Positions 38,036 to 46,962 of a stretch of 63,245 bases of DNA are shown here, in pieces. Positions within the stretch are counted from its first letter, which is position 1. Every line of letters begins with the position of its first letter. A program made the translations under genes and the position numbers. The DNA is from Actinomycetes bacterium. Its GTDB lineage: Bacteria; Actinomycetota; Acidimicrobiia; Acidimicrobiales; Acidimicrobiaceae. The DNA is taken from NCBI GenBank assembly GCA_021803345.1, contig JAJZLS010000090.1, forward strand, positions 1 through 63,245. The letters run 5' to 3'. Below the pieces are notes generated by a model that was not told the origin of the DNA, ran no database searches, and saw nothing but the letters and a program-made list of their open reading frames with translations.

Positions 38036-39190
38036 GTGGATCTATTTGAATACCAGGGCAAACAGTATTTTGCCCGATTCGGAATTCCTACGTCACCGGG
38101 GGGCGTTGCTGATACTGTCGATGAAGCAGTGGCAATTGCGAATAAAGTAGGTTATCCCGCTGTTATAAAGGCTCAGGTCCAGGTGGGTGGGCGAGGAAAA
38201 GCCGGCGGTATTAAAATTGCAAACAGTGAGCCAGAAGCTCGCAAGCACGCTTCGAATATCCTAGGCATGGATATCAAAGGGCACCTGGTCAAGAGAGTCT
38301 GGGTGGAGCATGCTTCAGATATAGAGAAGGAATATTACGCCTCATTTACTCTCGATCGAAGCGCCAAACTGCATTTGGCCATGGTTAGCGCCAAAGGTGG
38401 AGTGGATATTGAAGAAGTCGCGGATTCTGACCCAGATGCAATTGTAAAGCACCATGTGAATCCGCTTGACGGGATTTCAATTGATGAGGCGCGAAGCATC
38501 GCTGAGAAGGCCGGCATTGACCAGCCTGCAATCGGAGGTGTGGCCGACATCCTGGTTAAGCTTTACGACGCTTTTGTAAAAGGGGATGCTGACTTAGTGG
38601 AGATAAATCCTCTAATCCTTACTCCGGAGCACAAGGTTCATGCGCTGGACGCGAAGGTGACTCTGGATGACGCTGCTGGGTTTAGGCATCCTGAGTGGGA
38701 AGAGTTTCGAGTTACTCAGGAATATGACGGACGCGAGAAGATGGCCAAGGAGAGAGGCCTTAATTACATTGGATTGGATGGTTCGGTGGGAATCATTGCC
38801 AATGGTGCTGGACTTGCGATGTCTACACTTGACGTGGTGAACCAAGTGGGAGGCCAAGCGGCAAACTTCTTGGATCTTGGTGGCGGAGCCGACGCCAAGG
38901 TGATGACGAATGCATTGGAGGTAATCAATACCGATGACAAAGTCAGGTCGGTATTGGTCAATATTTTTGGTGGTATAACCCGATGTGACCATGTCGCAGA
39001 GGGAATAATAGAGGCCCTTTCAAGAGTCGAGCTGCGAAATCCGCTCGTTATTCGTCTCGATGGCACCAACGCAGAAAAAGCTCGTGAAATTTTACAGCCG
39101 TACGTATCTGACAAGCTGATATTGCGGCCCACGATGCTGGAAGCTGCCCGCACCGCGGTTGAACTCGCGAATGGAGGAAATGTAAAGTGA
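38036..39190 (+). CDS. sucC: Succinyl-CoA synthetase (ADP-forming) beta subunit
   Basis: The beta subunit of the TCA-cycle enzyme linking succinyl-CoA to ATP. The N-terminal ATP-grasp part begins with [17 protein letters not shown] and includes [38 protein letters not shown] and the C-terminal [27 protein letters not shown] follow. The 384 aa are typical. The start is GTG 38036 behind AAGGAGAT. It overlaps sucD by 4 bases. Confidence 0.97.
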   Translation: MDLFEYQGKQYFARFGIPTSPGGVADTVDEAVAIANKVGYPAVIKAQVQVGGRGKAGGIKIANSEPEARKHASNILGMDIKGHLVKRVWVEHASDIEKEYYASFTLDRSAKLHLAMVSAKGGVDIEEVADSDPDAIVKHHVNPLDGISIDEARSIAEKAGIDQPAIGGVADILVKLYDAFVKGDADLVEINPLILTPEHKVHALDAKVTLDDAAGFRHPEWEEFRVTQEYDGREKMAKERGLNYIGLDGSVGIIANGAGLAMSTLDVVNQVGGQAANFLDLGGGADAKVMTNALEVINTDDKVRSVLVNIFGGITRCDHVAEGIIEALSRVELRNPLVIRLDGTNAEKAREILQPYVSDKLILRPTMLEAARTAVELANGGNVK

Positions 39191-40071
39191 GCATCTTTGT
39201 CGACAAAGATACCAAGGTTATAGTTCAAGGCCTTACCGGCGGTCAGGGACGGTTTCACGGCTTGCGTAACAGGGATTACGGCACCCAGGTTGTGGCTGGC
39301 GTTACGCCAGGTAAAGGGGGTACCGACGTGGAGGGAATCCCAATTTTTGATACAGTTGAGGAGGCTGTGGTTGCTACGGGTGCCAACGCATCGTTCATAG
39401 TGGTTCCTCCCAGGTTTGCTTCGGCAGCAGTTCTTGAGGCGGCCAAGGCTGGAATTCCGTTTGTAGTTTGCATTACTGAGTTCATTCCAGCTCAGGACGA
39501 AGCGATGATGTACAACACCCTGAAGAGGGACTATCCGGGCACCAGACTGTTGGGACCCAATTGTCCTGGAGTGATAACTCCCGGTCAGTGCAATATAGGA
39601 ATTACTTCTGGTGACATAGCTTTGCCCGGGGGTCCGGTTGGGATTGTTTCACGGTCAGGGACTCTTACCTATCAGGCTCTTCATGAACTTAGCCAAAAGG
39701 GAATTGGGCAGACTACCTGTGTAGGCATTGGGGGAGACCCTGTTCCAGGTACTAATTTTATTGACTGCTTGTCTGCATTTGAGTCTGATCCGGAAACCAA
39801 GGCAGTAATCATGATTGGCGAGATCGGCGGGAGTGAGGAAGAGCGGGCCGCTGAGTTTATCAGAGATCACATGACTAAACCGGTGGTTGCCTACATTGCT
39901 GGCGTCACAGCACCTCCAGGCAAAAAGATGGGCCACGCTGGTGCAATAATTTCTGGTTCCCAGGGAACAGCACAGGCCAAAATGAAAGCACTTGAAAGTG
40001 CCGGTGTTATTGTGGCAAAAAATCCATCGGAAGCAGCTGATCTGATGGCAGAGGTTGTATCAAAGCTATAG
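39187..40071 (+). CDS. sucD: Succinyl-CoA synthetase alpha subunit
   Basis: The CoA-binding subunit with the phosphohistidine in [17 protein letters not shown]. The CoA fold has [14 protein letters not shown], and [12 protein letters not shown] and [12 protein letters not shown] are diagnostic. The start is GTG 39187, within the end of sucC (GTGA overlap), so the subunits are made in equal amounts. An intrinsic terminator follows. Confidence 0.97.
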   Translation: MSIFVDKDTKVIVQGLTGGQGRFHGLRNRDYGTQVVAGVTPGKGGTDVEGIPIFDTVEEAVVATGANASFIVVPPRFASAAVLEAAKAGIPFVVCITEFIPAQDEAMMYNTLKRDYPGTRLLGPNCPGVITPGQCNIGITSGDIALPGGPVGIVSRSGTLTYQALHELSQKGIGQTTCVGIGGDPVPGTNFIDCLSAFESDPETKAVIMIGEIGGSEEERAAEFIRDHMTKPVVAYIAGVTAPPGKKMGHAGAIISGSQGTAQAKMKALESAGVIVAKNPSEAADLMAEVVSKL

Positions 40072-40086
40072 GTTACTTTTACCCTT

Positions 40087-40130
40087 CCCGGAGTCAGTGT
40101 CATCAAAACATTGACTCCGGGATTGTTTTT
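40087..40130 (+). terminator. Intrinsic terminator of sucCD
   Basis: CCCGGAGTCA (40087-40096) pairs perfectly with TGACTCCGGG (40112-40121). ATTGTTTTT follows. It lies 15 bases after the sucD stop. Confidence 0.92.
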
Positions 40131-40196
40131 AATTTACCAAGATTTCAAGCAGGATAAATAACATGTTTTACGCCTGAGTCCAAGTAGCCTTAAGCC

Positions 40197-40850
40197 GTGC
40201 GAATTGGGGTTTTGGCTTCTGGAAGTGGGACGATTCTTGAAGCGATTTTGAAAAATGAGGTCGAGATATCTCTGGTTATAACTGACAGAAGCTGTCGTGC
40301 CCTAGAAGTGGCACAAGCTGTAGGGATCCCGGGAATCGAAATTGTCCGGAATAGCTATGGTCGAGACTTTGACCGTGAAGGATTCACCGAGCAGGTAGTT
40401 GAGCAGCTTGAGAAGCACCGCATTGAGCTAGTGGCCATGGCCGGATATGGGACAGTGCTAGGATCAAGGATTCATGAATTCTTTGGCGGCAGAATATTAA
40501 ATACGCATCCGTCCCTGCTGCCGTCATTCCCAGGCTGGCATGCCGTTGAAGCGGCGTTGGAATTTGGAGTAAAGGTTACCGGTTGTACGGTTCATTTAGC
40601 CACGTTAGATGTCGATGCTGGACCTATTTTAGCCCAGGAATCGGTCAAAATATTTCCAGGTGATGATCGTGATCGTCTACACGAGCGGATCAAAGAGGTG
40701 GAGAGGGTGCTTTATCCGGCGACCATAGCTGCTTATGCAGATTTTCTGGAAATCGGTGCTAATGGCAGTTTTGATCTTGGGGCCCGGGTAGTTCGCTCTA
40801 GCGATGGTGAATTGAAGTTAGAGAAATATCAAGATTGCGAGGAACAATAG
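40197..40850 (+). CDS. purN: Phosphoribosylglycinamide formyltransferase
   Basis: The enzyme formylates GAR with 10-formyl-THF in purine synthesis. The N-terminus IGVLASGSGTILEAIL and the active-site block ILNTHPSLLPSFPG, then KVTGCTVHLATLDVDAGPILAQ, are diagnostic. The catalytic Asn/His/Asp set is visible. The 217 residues start at GTG 40197, and the stop abuts the purH start, so the two genes are co-translated. Confidence 0.95.
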   Translation: MRIGVLASGSGTILEAILKNEVEISLVITDRSCRALEVAQAVGIPGIEIVRNSYGRDFDREGFTEQVVEQLEKHRIELVAMAGYGTVLGSRIHEFFGGRILNTHPSLLPSFPGWHAVEAALEFGVKVTGCTVHLATLDVDAGPILAQESVKIFPGDDRDRLHERIKEVERVLYPATIAAYADFLEIGANGSFDLGARVVRSSDGELKLEKYQDCEEQ

Positions 40851-42356
40851 TTGAGGGCACTGATCTCGGTTTATTACAAAGAGGGTTTGATTGATTTCGT
40901 CAACCAGTTAAGAGCCCTTGGATGTGAATTCGTGGCCAGCGGTGGTACCTCCGCCGTGCTGGCTGAAAACGGGATCGCTCACCAAAGTGTCGAAGACTTA
41001 ACCGGGGCTGCAGAGATGCTTGACGGAAGAGTCAAGACTTTACATCCAATCATTCACGGTGCAATATTGGCGGATTTAGATAAACCCAGCCATCTGCAGG
41101 ATTTGGCCAGCCGGTCGATAGTGCCGTTTGATTTGGTGATTTGCAACCTGTATCCATTTTTTGAAAGGCCAAGCATCGAAACCATAGATGTCGGCGGACC
41201 TACGATGATACGTGCAGCAGCGAAGAATCATGCCCATGTGGCAGTGGTTGTAGATCCAAGTGACTATTCCGATGTGGTACGCGAAATCAAGCAATCAGGA
41301 AAGGTCTCAGATGAGAAAAAGAAGGAGCTGGCGCTTAAGGCTTTCCAGCTGACGGCCAGATATGACAGCGCTATTGCCAACTGGTTGAGCCAGACTGGTT
41401 CTGATGGCATACTTCCAGAGCGCCTAGTGCTTACCCTTGAAAAGGCGGCATCACTTAGATACGGAGAGAATCCTCACCAGTTAGGCGCCCGCTATAGGCA
41501 GGCTGGGATAACCACCTGGTGGGATGATGCCAAGCTTCTTTCAGGAATGGAGCTTTCCTACCTTAACATTTTTGATGCTGACGCTGCTTGGCGGCTACTG
41601 GCAGAATTTGAAGCTGGGCCTGCGGTGGCCATTGTAAAACATGCCAATCCTTGTGGATTTGCGTACGGAGAGACCATTGAAGACGCATATCAGCGGGCGT
41701 TTGAGAGCGATCCCATATCTGCTTTTGGTGGGATCGTGGCAGTTAACAGAAAAGTAGATATTTCCCTGGCTAATAAGATCCTTGCCAATCCAAAGGCTGA
41801 TGTCATAATTGCACCGTCATATGATTCAGATGCTCTCGACGCTATGAGTAAGAAGCGCAAAAACACGAGACTGATTGCCGCTCCGGCTCCGGAGCAAAGT
41901 GGATTATCGGTCCGTTCGGTCGGGAGTGGCTTCTTAGTCCAGGACTCAGATAATTTCAAGGTGGCACCAAGAGATTATCGAGTAGTCTCCGACAAACAGC
42001 TTCCATCGGAAAGGGCACTCGATGTAGAAATTGCCTGGAAGCTTTGTGCCAGGACAAATTCAAATGCAATTGTGATTGCCAATGATTCGATGGCAGTTGG
42101 CGTAGGTGCCGGTCAACAGAATCGGCTGGACTCTGCCAGGATTGCGGTTGAAAAAGCCGGAGAGCGGGTAGTCGGATCTGTGGCAGCCTCAGATGCGTTC
42201 TTTCCTTTTAGAGACGGTCTTGACGTATTAGCTGATGCGGGAGTGGGTGTAGTCATTTCCCCGGGCGGATCCGTTCGTGATCAGGAAGTGATTGATGCGG
42301 CTAACGAAAAAGGGATAGTGCTCATATTCACCGGTGAAAGGCATTTTAGGCATTAA
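40851..42356 (+). CDS. purH: Bifunctional AICAR transformylase/IMP cyclohydrolase
   Basis: The last two steps to IMP. The N-terminal cyclohydrolase (MGS-like) domain has SGGTSAVL, DLTGAAEMLDGRVKTLHP and HGAIL. The transformylase domain has SLRYGENPHQ, VKHANPCGFAYG and SDAFFPFRDG, ending in ISPGGSVRDQEVI. The length is 501 aa. Start TTG 40851 follows purN without a gap, with GAGGA as ribosome-binding site inside purN. It overlaps the longest folD frame slightly. Confidence 0.96.
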   Translation: MRALISVYYKEGLIDFVNQLRALGCEFVASGGTSAVLAENGIAHQSVEDLTGAAEMLDGRVKTLHPIIHGAILADLDKPSHLQDLASRSIVPFDLVICNLYPFFERPSIETIDVGGPTMIRAAAKNHAHVAVVVDPSDYSDVVREIKQSGKVSDEKKKELALKAFQLTARYDSAIANWLSQTGSDGILPERLVLTLEKAASLRYGENPHQLGARYRQAGITTWWDDAKLLSGMELSYLNIFDADAAWRLLAEFEAGPAVAIVKHANPCGFAYGETIEDAYQRAFESDPISAFGGIVAVNRKVDISLANKILANPKADVIIAPSYDSDALDAMSKKRKNTRLIAAPAPEQSGLSVRSVGSGFLVQDSDNFKVAPRDYRVVSDKQLPSERALDVEIAWKLCARTNSNAIVIANDSMAVGVGAGQQNRLDSARIAVEKAGERVVGSVAASDAFFPFRDGLDVLADAGVGVVISPGGSVRDQEVIDAANEKGIVLIFTGERHFRH

Positions 42357-42357
42357 T

Positions 42358-43224
42358 ATGGCGGCTCAACTTCTAGATGGTCAAATAGTTGCAGACGAGG
42401 TCAAATCTCATTTGGCAAGTCGGGTAGCCAGACTGGCGGCAAAGGGAAAAGTTCCAGGACTGGGTACCATTTTGGTGGGTGATGATGCCTCTTCAGCGCG
42501 ATATGTTTCTATGAAGCACAAGGATTGTCAGGAAATAGGTATAACTTCGTTCCATCAGCATCTTGCCGCTTCCACAACGCAGCAGGAGTTGGAATCGGTG
42601 ATCGATTCATTCAATAATAATCCTGAGATCGATGCCTATCTGATTCAGCTTCCCCTGCCGGGACATCTGGATGAAGTGGCTGCTCTGCTGCGGGTGGACC
42701 CGGATAAAGACGTTGATGGCCTGCACCCGGTGAATCTGGGAAAGCTTGTCATGGGCGCTAGTGGCCCTCTTCCCTGTACACCTAACGGAATTCTAGAGCT
42801 TTTAAACTTCTACGGAATTAAGACTGAACGGTCGAACGTGGTCATAGTAGGAAGAGGTTTAACCATTGGAAGGCCCCTCTCATTATTGCTGACTCTTAAA
42901 AGGCCAAAGTGTAACGCTACTGTCACAGTGGTTCATACTGGCACCTCTGATATTTCTCGGTATCTGAGTCAGGCTGACATTGTCATTGCGGCAGCCGGGT
43001 CGGCGCACATGATAAAAGGATCGATGATTAAGCCCGGGGCGGTGGCAGTTGGGGCTGGTACCACTTTTGTGGATGGCAAACTTCTTTCAGATCTTGACGA
43101 CGATGTGGCATCGGTGGCTTCTTGGGTCACCCCCAGAATCGGTGGCGTTGGGCCGATGACGCGAGCCATGTTGCTCGAAAATACTGTTTTAGCGGCGGAG
43201 AGACATAGTGGTCAAGATATCTGA
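42358..43224 (+). CDS. folD: Methylenetetrahydrofolate dehydrogenase/cyclohydrolase
   Basis: The bifunctional one-carbon enzyme supplies 10-formyl-THF for purN and purH just upstream. Catalytic motifs YVSMKHKDCQEIGI (Tyr and Lys), QLPLPGHL, DKDVDGLHPVN and GRGLTIGRPLS are intact. ATG 42358 starts MAAQLLDGQIVADEV and fits family length (288 aa). The frame extends upstream to ATG 42334 inside purH. Its 3' end overlaps metF by 17 bases. Confidence 0.95.
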   Translation: MAAQLLDGQIVADEVKSHLASRVARLAAKGKVPGLGTILVGDDASSARYVSMKHKDCQEIGITSFHQHLAASTTQQELESVIDSFNNNPEIDAYLIQLPLPGHLDEVAALLRVDPDKDVDGLHPVNLGKLVMGASGPLPCTPNGILELLNFYGIKTERSNVVIVGRGLTIGRPLSLLLTLKRPKCNATVTVVHTGTSDISRYLSQADIVIAAAGSAHMIKGSMIKPGAVAVGAGTTFVDGKLLSDLDDDVASVASWVTPRIGGVGPMTRAMLLENTVLAAERHSGQDI

Positions 43225-44074
43225 GATTATTTCAGAATCGAACGGTCCTACTTTTTCTATTGAGTTGTGGCCCCCGCGCTCCAAAGCTTCGGAAATAAAA
43301 TTAGCAAAGGCTTTGCCAATCTTTGAGTCGCTAAATCCCAGTTTTGCCTCAGTTACTTTTGGCGCGGGTGGTTCCACCCGGGAAAAGACCTATGAAATGG
43401 TGGTCAGGCTGCGGAATGAAACCTCAATAGAGACTATGGCACACCTGGTTACCGCAGCCCATAGCAGGGATCAATTGAAGATTATATTGCAAAGGTACCA
43501 CAGCGCCGGTGTGCGAAACATTCTTGCTTTAAAAGGGGATCCTCCACTTGACAATGGTTTTGCTTTGGAACAGGGCGAGCTAAAACACGCAATCGACCTG
43601 GTGGAACTTGTCCGCGAAGTTGGTGATTTTTCAGTGGCGGTTGCAGCACATCCCGAGGGTCATCCTGAGTCAGTCGATATTGCTTCGGATCGGTACTGGT
43701 TGGCAAAGAAGCTGGAATTTGCGGATTTTGCGATATCTCAGTTTTTCTTCAATATCTCAGATTATTTTTCCCTTGTAGATGATATGGCAAAGTATGGAAT
43801 TGAAAAGCCCATTTTGCCCGGCGTGATGGCACCGGTATCGGTGCGAACTTTGGAAAAAATGGCCCTCCTGTCGGGTGCCAAGATTCCAGCTGAAGTGCAT
43901 AGGCGCTTTTCGTCAATTGAGGATGATCCGGAATCGGTAAAGAAATTGGGAGTCGAGCTTGCCCTTGAACTTTCAACCGAGCTTTTGCGCCAGGGCGCAC
44001 CAGGAATCCACCTCTATACAATGAACGAAGCTGAGACTGCCTATGAGATCTTCAAAGGCCTGGGCCTGGGTTAG
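43208..44074 (+). CDS. metF: 5,10-methylenetetrahydrofolate reductase family protein
   Basis: The 288-residue TIM barrel makes 5-methyl-THF for methionine synthesis. The N-terminal FSIELWPPRSKASE replaces the usual SFEFFPPK pattern. VTFGAGGSTREKTYE, ETMAHLV, ILALKGDPP and AAHPEGHPES follow as expected, and SQFFF matches the flavin region. GTG 43208 lies inside folD, giving a folD–metF one-carbon pair. The IS element begins about 220 bases after its stop. Confidence 0.92.
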   Translation: MVKISEIISESNGPTFSIELWPPRSKASEIKLAKALPIFESLNPSFASVTFGAGGSTREKTYEMVVRLRNETSIETMAHLVTAAHSRDQLKIILQRYHSAGVRNILALKGDPPLDNGFALEQGELKHAIDLVELVREVGDFSVAVAAHPEGHPESVDIASDRYWLAKKLEFADFAISQFFFNISDYFSLVDDMAKYGIEKPILPGVMAPVSVRTLEKMALLSGAKIPAEVHRRFSSIEDDPESVKKLGVELALELSTELLRQGAPGIHLYTMNEAETAYEIFKGLGLG

Positions 44075-44289
44075 CGATTGCTATTTTAGGTTTTTCATGT
44101 TGTGACTGACGAAAGTCAAGCTGTCTTTTTGGCAACCAGCCAGTTCGGGACCGAGGTAAGGTTTTCCAATATTTTTAGTTTTTAAGTTGGATAAAAAGAA
44201 AATTGAAAATATTGAGACTGCCTGCTATAAGTCCAGATTTACCTTCGATGTCTTTTGCTCGCCTTGACCGCCTCGACAAAGTATTGCTG

Positions 44290-44296
44290 GAACTCC
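44290..44296 (+). repeat. Left copy of the 7-bp target-site duplication
   Basis: GAACTCC here and at 46623-46629 borders the IS element exactly outside its inverted repeats. The same seven bases also occur inside the repeats, so the element entered a site resembling its own end, or the border is shifted by a few bases. Confidence 0.6.
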
Positions 44297-46622
44297 AGAA
44301 CTCCTGACATAGACCAATAAATACCACTATTGACCTGGTAATAGCTTGACTTTACGCTTAATTTATGAGATAATAAATGCAGGGTTTCTAGCTAATTATG
44401 AGAGAAGTAATGGATCAGGAAATAACACCAACAAGAATGTCAGTAGTGCAACCTCTTCCCCTTACTCCGTCTGGTTCAGTGGTGATAGCTGATGGAATAT
44501 CTTTCCGTGAAGATGATGACGGAACTGGGTGTGTGTTTGTGTGGGGACAGCCAACTTGGAGTTGGGATTCATCTGATAAAGGACTTCGAAGACTTTGCGC
44601 TGTTCAGATCTTCAATTCAAATCTAGCTTCTCAACGAGAAGTCGCTAATGCCTTTGGTGTAAATGAAACAACGTTGTGGCGGTGGAGAAACGAGTATTCA
44701 ACTGGCGGTATGGTAGCCCTACTGACCGATCAACTTGGCCCAAAGAGACCATCAAAACTTGATGATAAGAAAATTGCTGAGATCAAAGCTTTACGCAAGA
44801 CGGGTAAGACACTGCTAGAGATTGCAGATATATGCGGAGTATCTACAGATACCGTAAGACGTGGAATCTCTTCAAAACCTCAAGTTGTATCAGTTACTGA
44901 AACACAAGAACCCAGTAAGAAACTTGTTCCTCTTGCAACTCCCCTGGATAGAACAAGCGAACGCCAGCTCGCACGCTTGGGAATACTCGATCAAGCTCCG
45001 GTAGTGATATGTGAAGGGGCTTCACTGCCACTAGCAGGTTCTCTTATAATTCTACCAGCGCTTAGTGCTACAGGATTGTTAGAAGCTGCAGAGACGGTCT
45101 ATGGCAGTGGCCGATGGGTAAAACAAATAAAACGAGCATCTTTTTATGGAATTCGTTCTTTATTTCTTTGTGTAGTGTTTGCCTGTCTTATTCGTGAACC
45201 TAGAGCAGAGGGACTAACGCGACTTGATCCAGTAGCAGTTGGTCGCTTACTTGGTCTCGACCGCGCACCTGAAGTCAAAAGGCTGAGGGCGAGAATGGCA
45301 GAACTAGCTAGTGAGGGTTGCAGTGATCAATTAGGACTTGAACTTGCTGCTTGTCATATTGAAAGCCATCCTGAGGCAGTGGGAGTCTTTTACATAGATG
45401 GTCATGTTCGTGCCTACCACGGAAAAGCTGACGTAGCAAAGGCTCATCTTGCTCGAATGCGCATTGCTATGCCTGCAGAAACAGATACCTGGGTATCTGA
45501 CCGCTTTGGAGACGGACTGTTAGTTTGGCAGTCAAGTCCTAGTGCAAGTCTGGTAGGTGAGCTAAAAATAGTCACTGAGAAACTCCGCTGTCTACTCGGA
45601 GAGCAAGCTTGCCCTACAATCTGCTTTGACCGAGGAGGTTATAGCCCGAAACTGTTTCAAGAACTTAGAGAAAACAGATTTGACATACTCACCTATCGAA
45701 AAGGTATCTCTCAACCAGAGGAGCTCTCTCAGTTCAAGGAGTACGTCTTTATTGACAACGACAACAAATCGCACACCTATCTACTTGCAGATAGAGAAGT
45801 CACCATTGAATACCAGAGAGGCAAGGCATCATTTAGTTGTCGTCAGATAACGCAGTTAGATAAGAAAACTGGTCATCAGACCCAGGTCATAACTACTCGC
45901 ACAGATCAAGACCCATCCCTAATTGCCCACACAATGTTTTCAAGATGGCGCCAGGAGAACTTCTTCAAATACATGCGTACTCATTTTTCACTTGATGCTT
46001 TGGATTCTTATGAAACTCTTCCCGATAATCCCACACGTCAAGTAGCTAGTTACACTCATAGAGACGCGAAACGACTTTTAGATCAAGCGAGGGCTTCTCT
46101 TGTGGAAACCGAGAGGGCAGCTGGACAAGTAGCTCTAGAGGGAACAGATATCCCTGGCACCCTTACAGAAACTCACAGTAAACAGGTCAAAGAGGTAAAT
46201 GAACTAAAAGAAGCTCTAAAGAAGTTACCAGCAAAGGCAGAAGTAGCAACCCTAAGGCCACAAGCGGCAAGACTTGATGTTGAACGCAAGCGAATTACAG
46301 ATGCCATACGAATGGCAACATACAACGCAGAGTCATCCTTAGCTCGACTCATGGCACCTCATTATGCGAAATCTGAAGATGAAGGACGCTCTTTACTGAG
46401 AGAGGTATTCAAAGCTTCTGCCGATATGGAGATAGTTGGAGATGAACTCCATGTTCGCATAAATAATCTGTCAGCTCCAAGACGCACCAGAGCTCTTGTA
46501 GAACTTTGTAAAGAACTTACCTCAACAGAAACCTTCTATCCAGGAACCAATTTAAAGCTCGTCTATTCGGTCAAATCCAACAACTGACACTGCACCCTTT
46601 TTCCCTCTATGTCAGGAGTTCT
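44297..46622 (+). mobile_element. Complete insertion sequence (2.3 kb) with terminal inverted repeats
   Basis: Both ends carry AGAACTCCTGACATAGA: 44297-44313 on the left and the exact complement 46606-46622 on the right. Direct repeats GAACTCC flank it. The element holds a single uninterrupted transposase gene and so may still be active. It lies in the metF–icd interval, next to the decayed TPP-enzyme gene. It is one of the longer single-gene IS types; I cannot assign it to an ISfinder family by eye. Confidence 0.85.
44398..46587 (+). CDS. DDE transposase of the insertion sequence
   Basis: A 729-residue protein. The N-terminus has two helix-turn-helix units: REVANAFGVNETTLWRWRNEY and LLEIADICGVSTDTVRRGI. 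The catalytic core shows FYIDGHVRAYHGK (candidate Asp334), ICFDRGGYS (candidate Asp411) and RWRQENFFKYM (candidate Glu520). The C-terminal 200 residues are rich in Glu and Lys and form a likely coiled coil (KEVNELKEALKKL). The reading frame is intact. An ATG four codons after the first could be the start. The protein length exceeds most DDE transposases, mainly through the HTH and coiled-coil parts. Confidence 0.9.
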   Translation: MREVMDQEITPTRMSVVQPLPLTPSGSVVIADGISFREDDDGTGCVFVWGQPTWSWDSSDKGLRRLCAVQIFNSNLASQREVANAFGVNETTLWRWRNEYSTGGMVALLTDQLGPKRPSKLDDKKIAEIKALRKTGKTLLEIADICGVSTDTVRRGISSKPQVVSVTETQEPSKKLVPLATPLDRTSERQLARLGILDQAPVVICEGASLPLAGSLIILPALSATGLLEAAETVYGSGRWVKQIKRASFYGIRSLFLCVVFACLIREPRAEGLTRLDPVAVGRLLGLDRAPEVKRLRARMAELASEGCSDQLGLELAACHIESHPEAVGVFYIDGHVRAYHGKADVAKAHLARMRIAMPAETDTWVSDRFGDGLLVWQSSPSASLVGELKIVTEKLRCLLGEQACPTICFDRGGYSPKLFQELRENRFDILTYRKGISQPEELSQFKEYVFIDNDNKSHTYLLADREVTIEYQRGKASFSCRQITQLDKKTGHQTQVITTRTDQDPSLIAHTMFSRWRQENFFKYMRTHFSLDALDSYETLPDNPTRQVASYTHRDAKRLLDQARASLVETERAAGQVALEGTDIPGTLTETHSKQVKEVNELKEALKKLPAKAEVATLRPQAARLDVERKRITDAIRMATYNAESSLARLMAPHYAKSEDEGRSLLREVFKASADMEIVGDELHVRINNLSAPRRTRALVELCKELTSTETFYPGTNLKLVYSVKSNN

Positions 46623-46629
46623 GAACTCC
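46623..46629 (+). repeat. Right copy of the 7-bp target-site duplication
   Basis: GAACTCC directly follows the right inverted repeat of the IS and matches 44290-44296. Confidence 0.6.
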
Positions 46630-46962
46630 TTGTGCTGTTGTGCAAGACTTAATAAGTTGTTTATCTGGTGTATCTAAATGCACCCGCCTGTTGACAATTT
46701 ATCTAACTTACCGTGGTAGTTCGTTGGCAAAACCTGGAACCGGAGCTTACGGCTCACGTTTCTAAACGGTGAGTCAGGTTTTCCAATGAGATTTTGCCAC
46801 TGTTTCGAGACACCTTCGGGTTCGAAATCCTTGAATTCGGCACAGCAGTCTGAACTTGATGTGATCCGATGAACTAAAGATATTTCGAAAATCTGACATA
46901 GCCCAGCCGGTGAGGCAAAGGGCAAATCAGTCGACATATTGCATAGTCTTATGAGGTTAATA
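46630..46962. other. Intergenic region between the IS and the decayed TPP-enzyme gene
   Basis: About 330 bases. A minus-strand frame at 46674-47054 runs into the antisense of the pseudogene and is not supported. A tRNA-like T-loop string near 46818 has no matching stems. GAGG at about 46953 precedes the ATG of the pseudogene. Confidence 0.4.

Noticed and set aside
46810-46840. tRNA-like T-loop string (GGTTCGAAATCC)
   Set aside because: No matching T-stem, anticodon stem or acceptor stem could be drawn around it.
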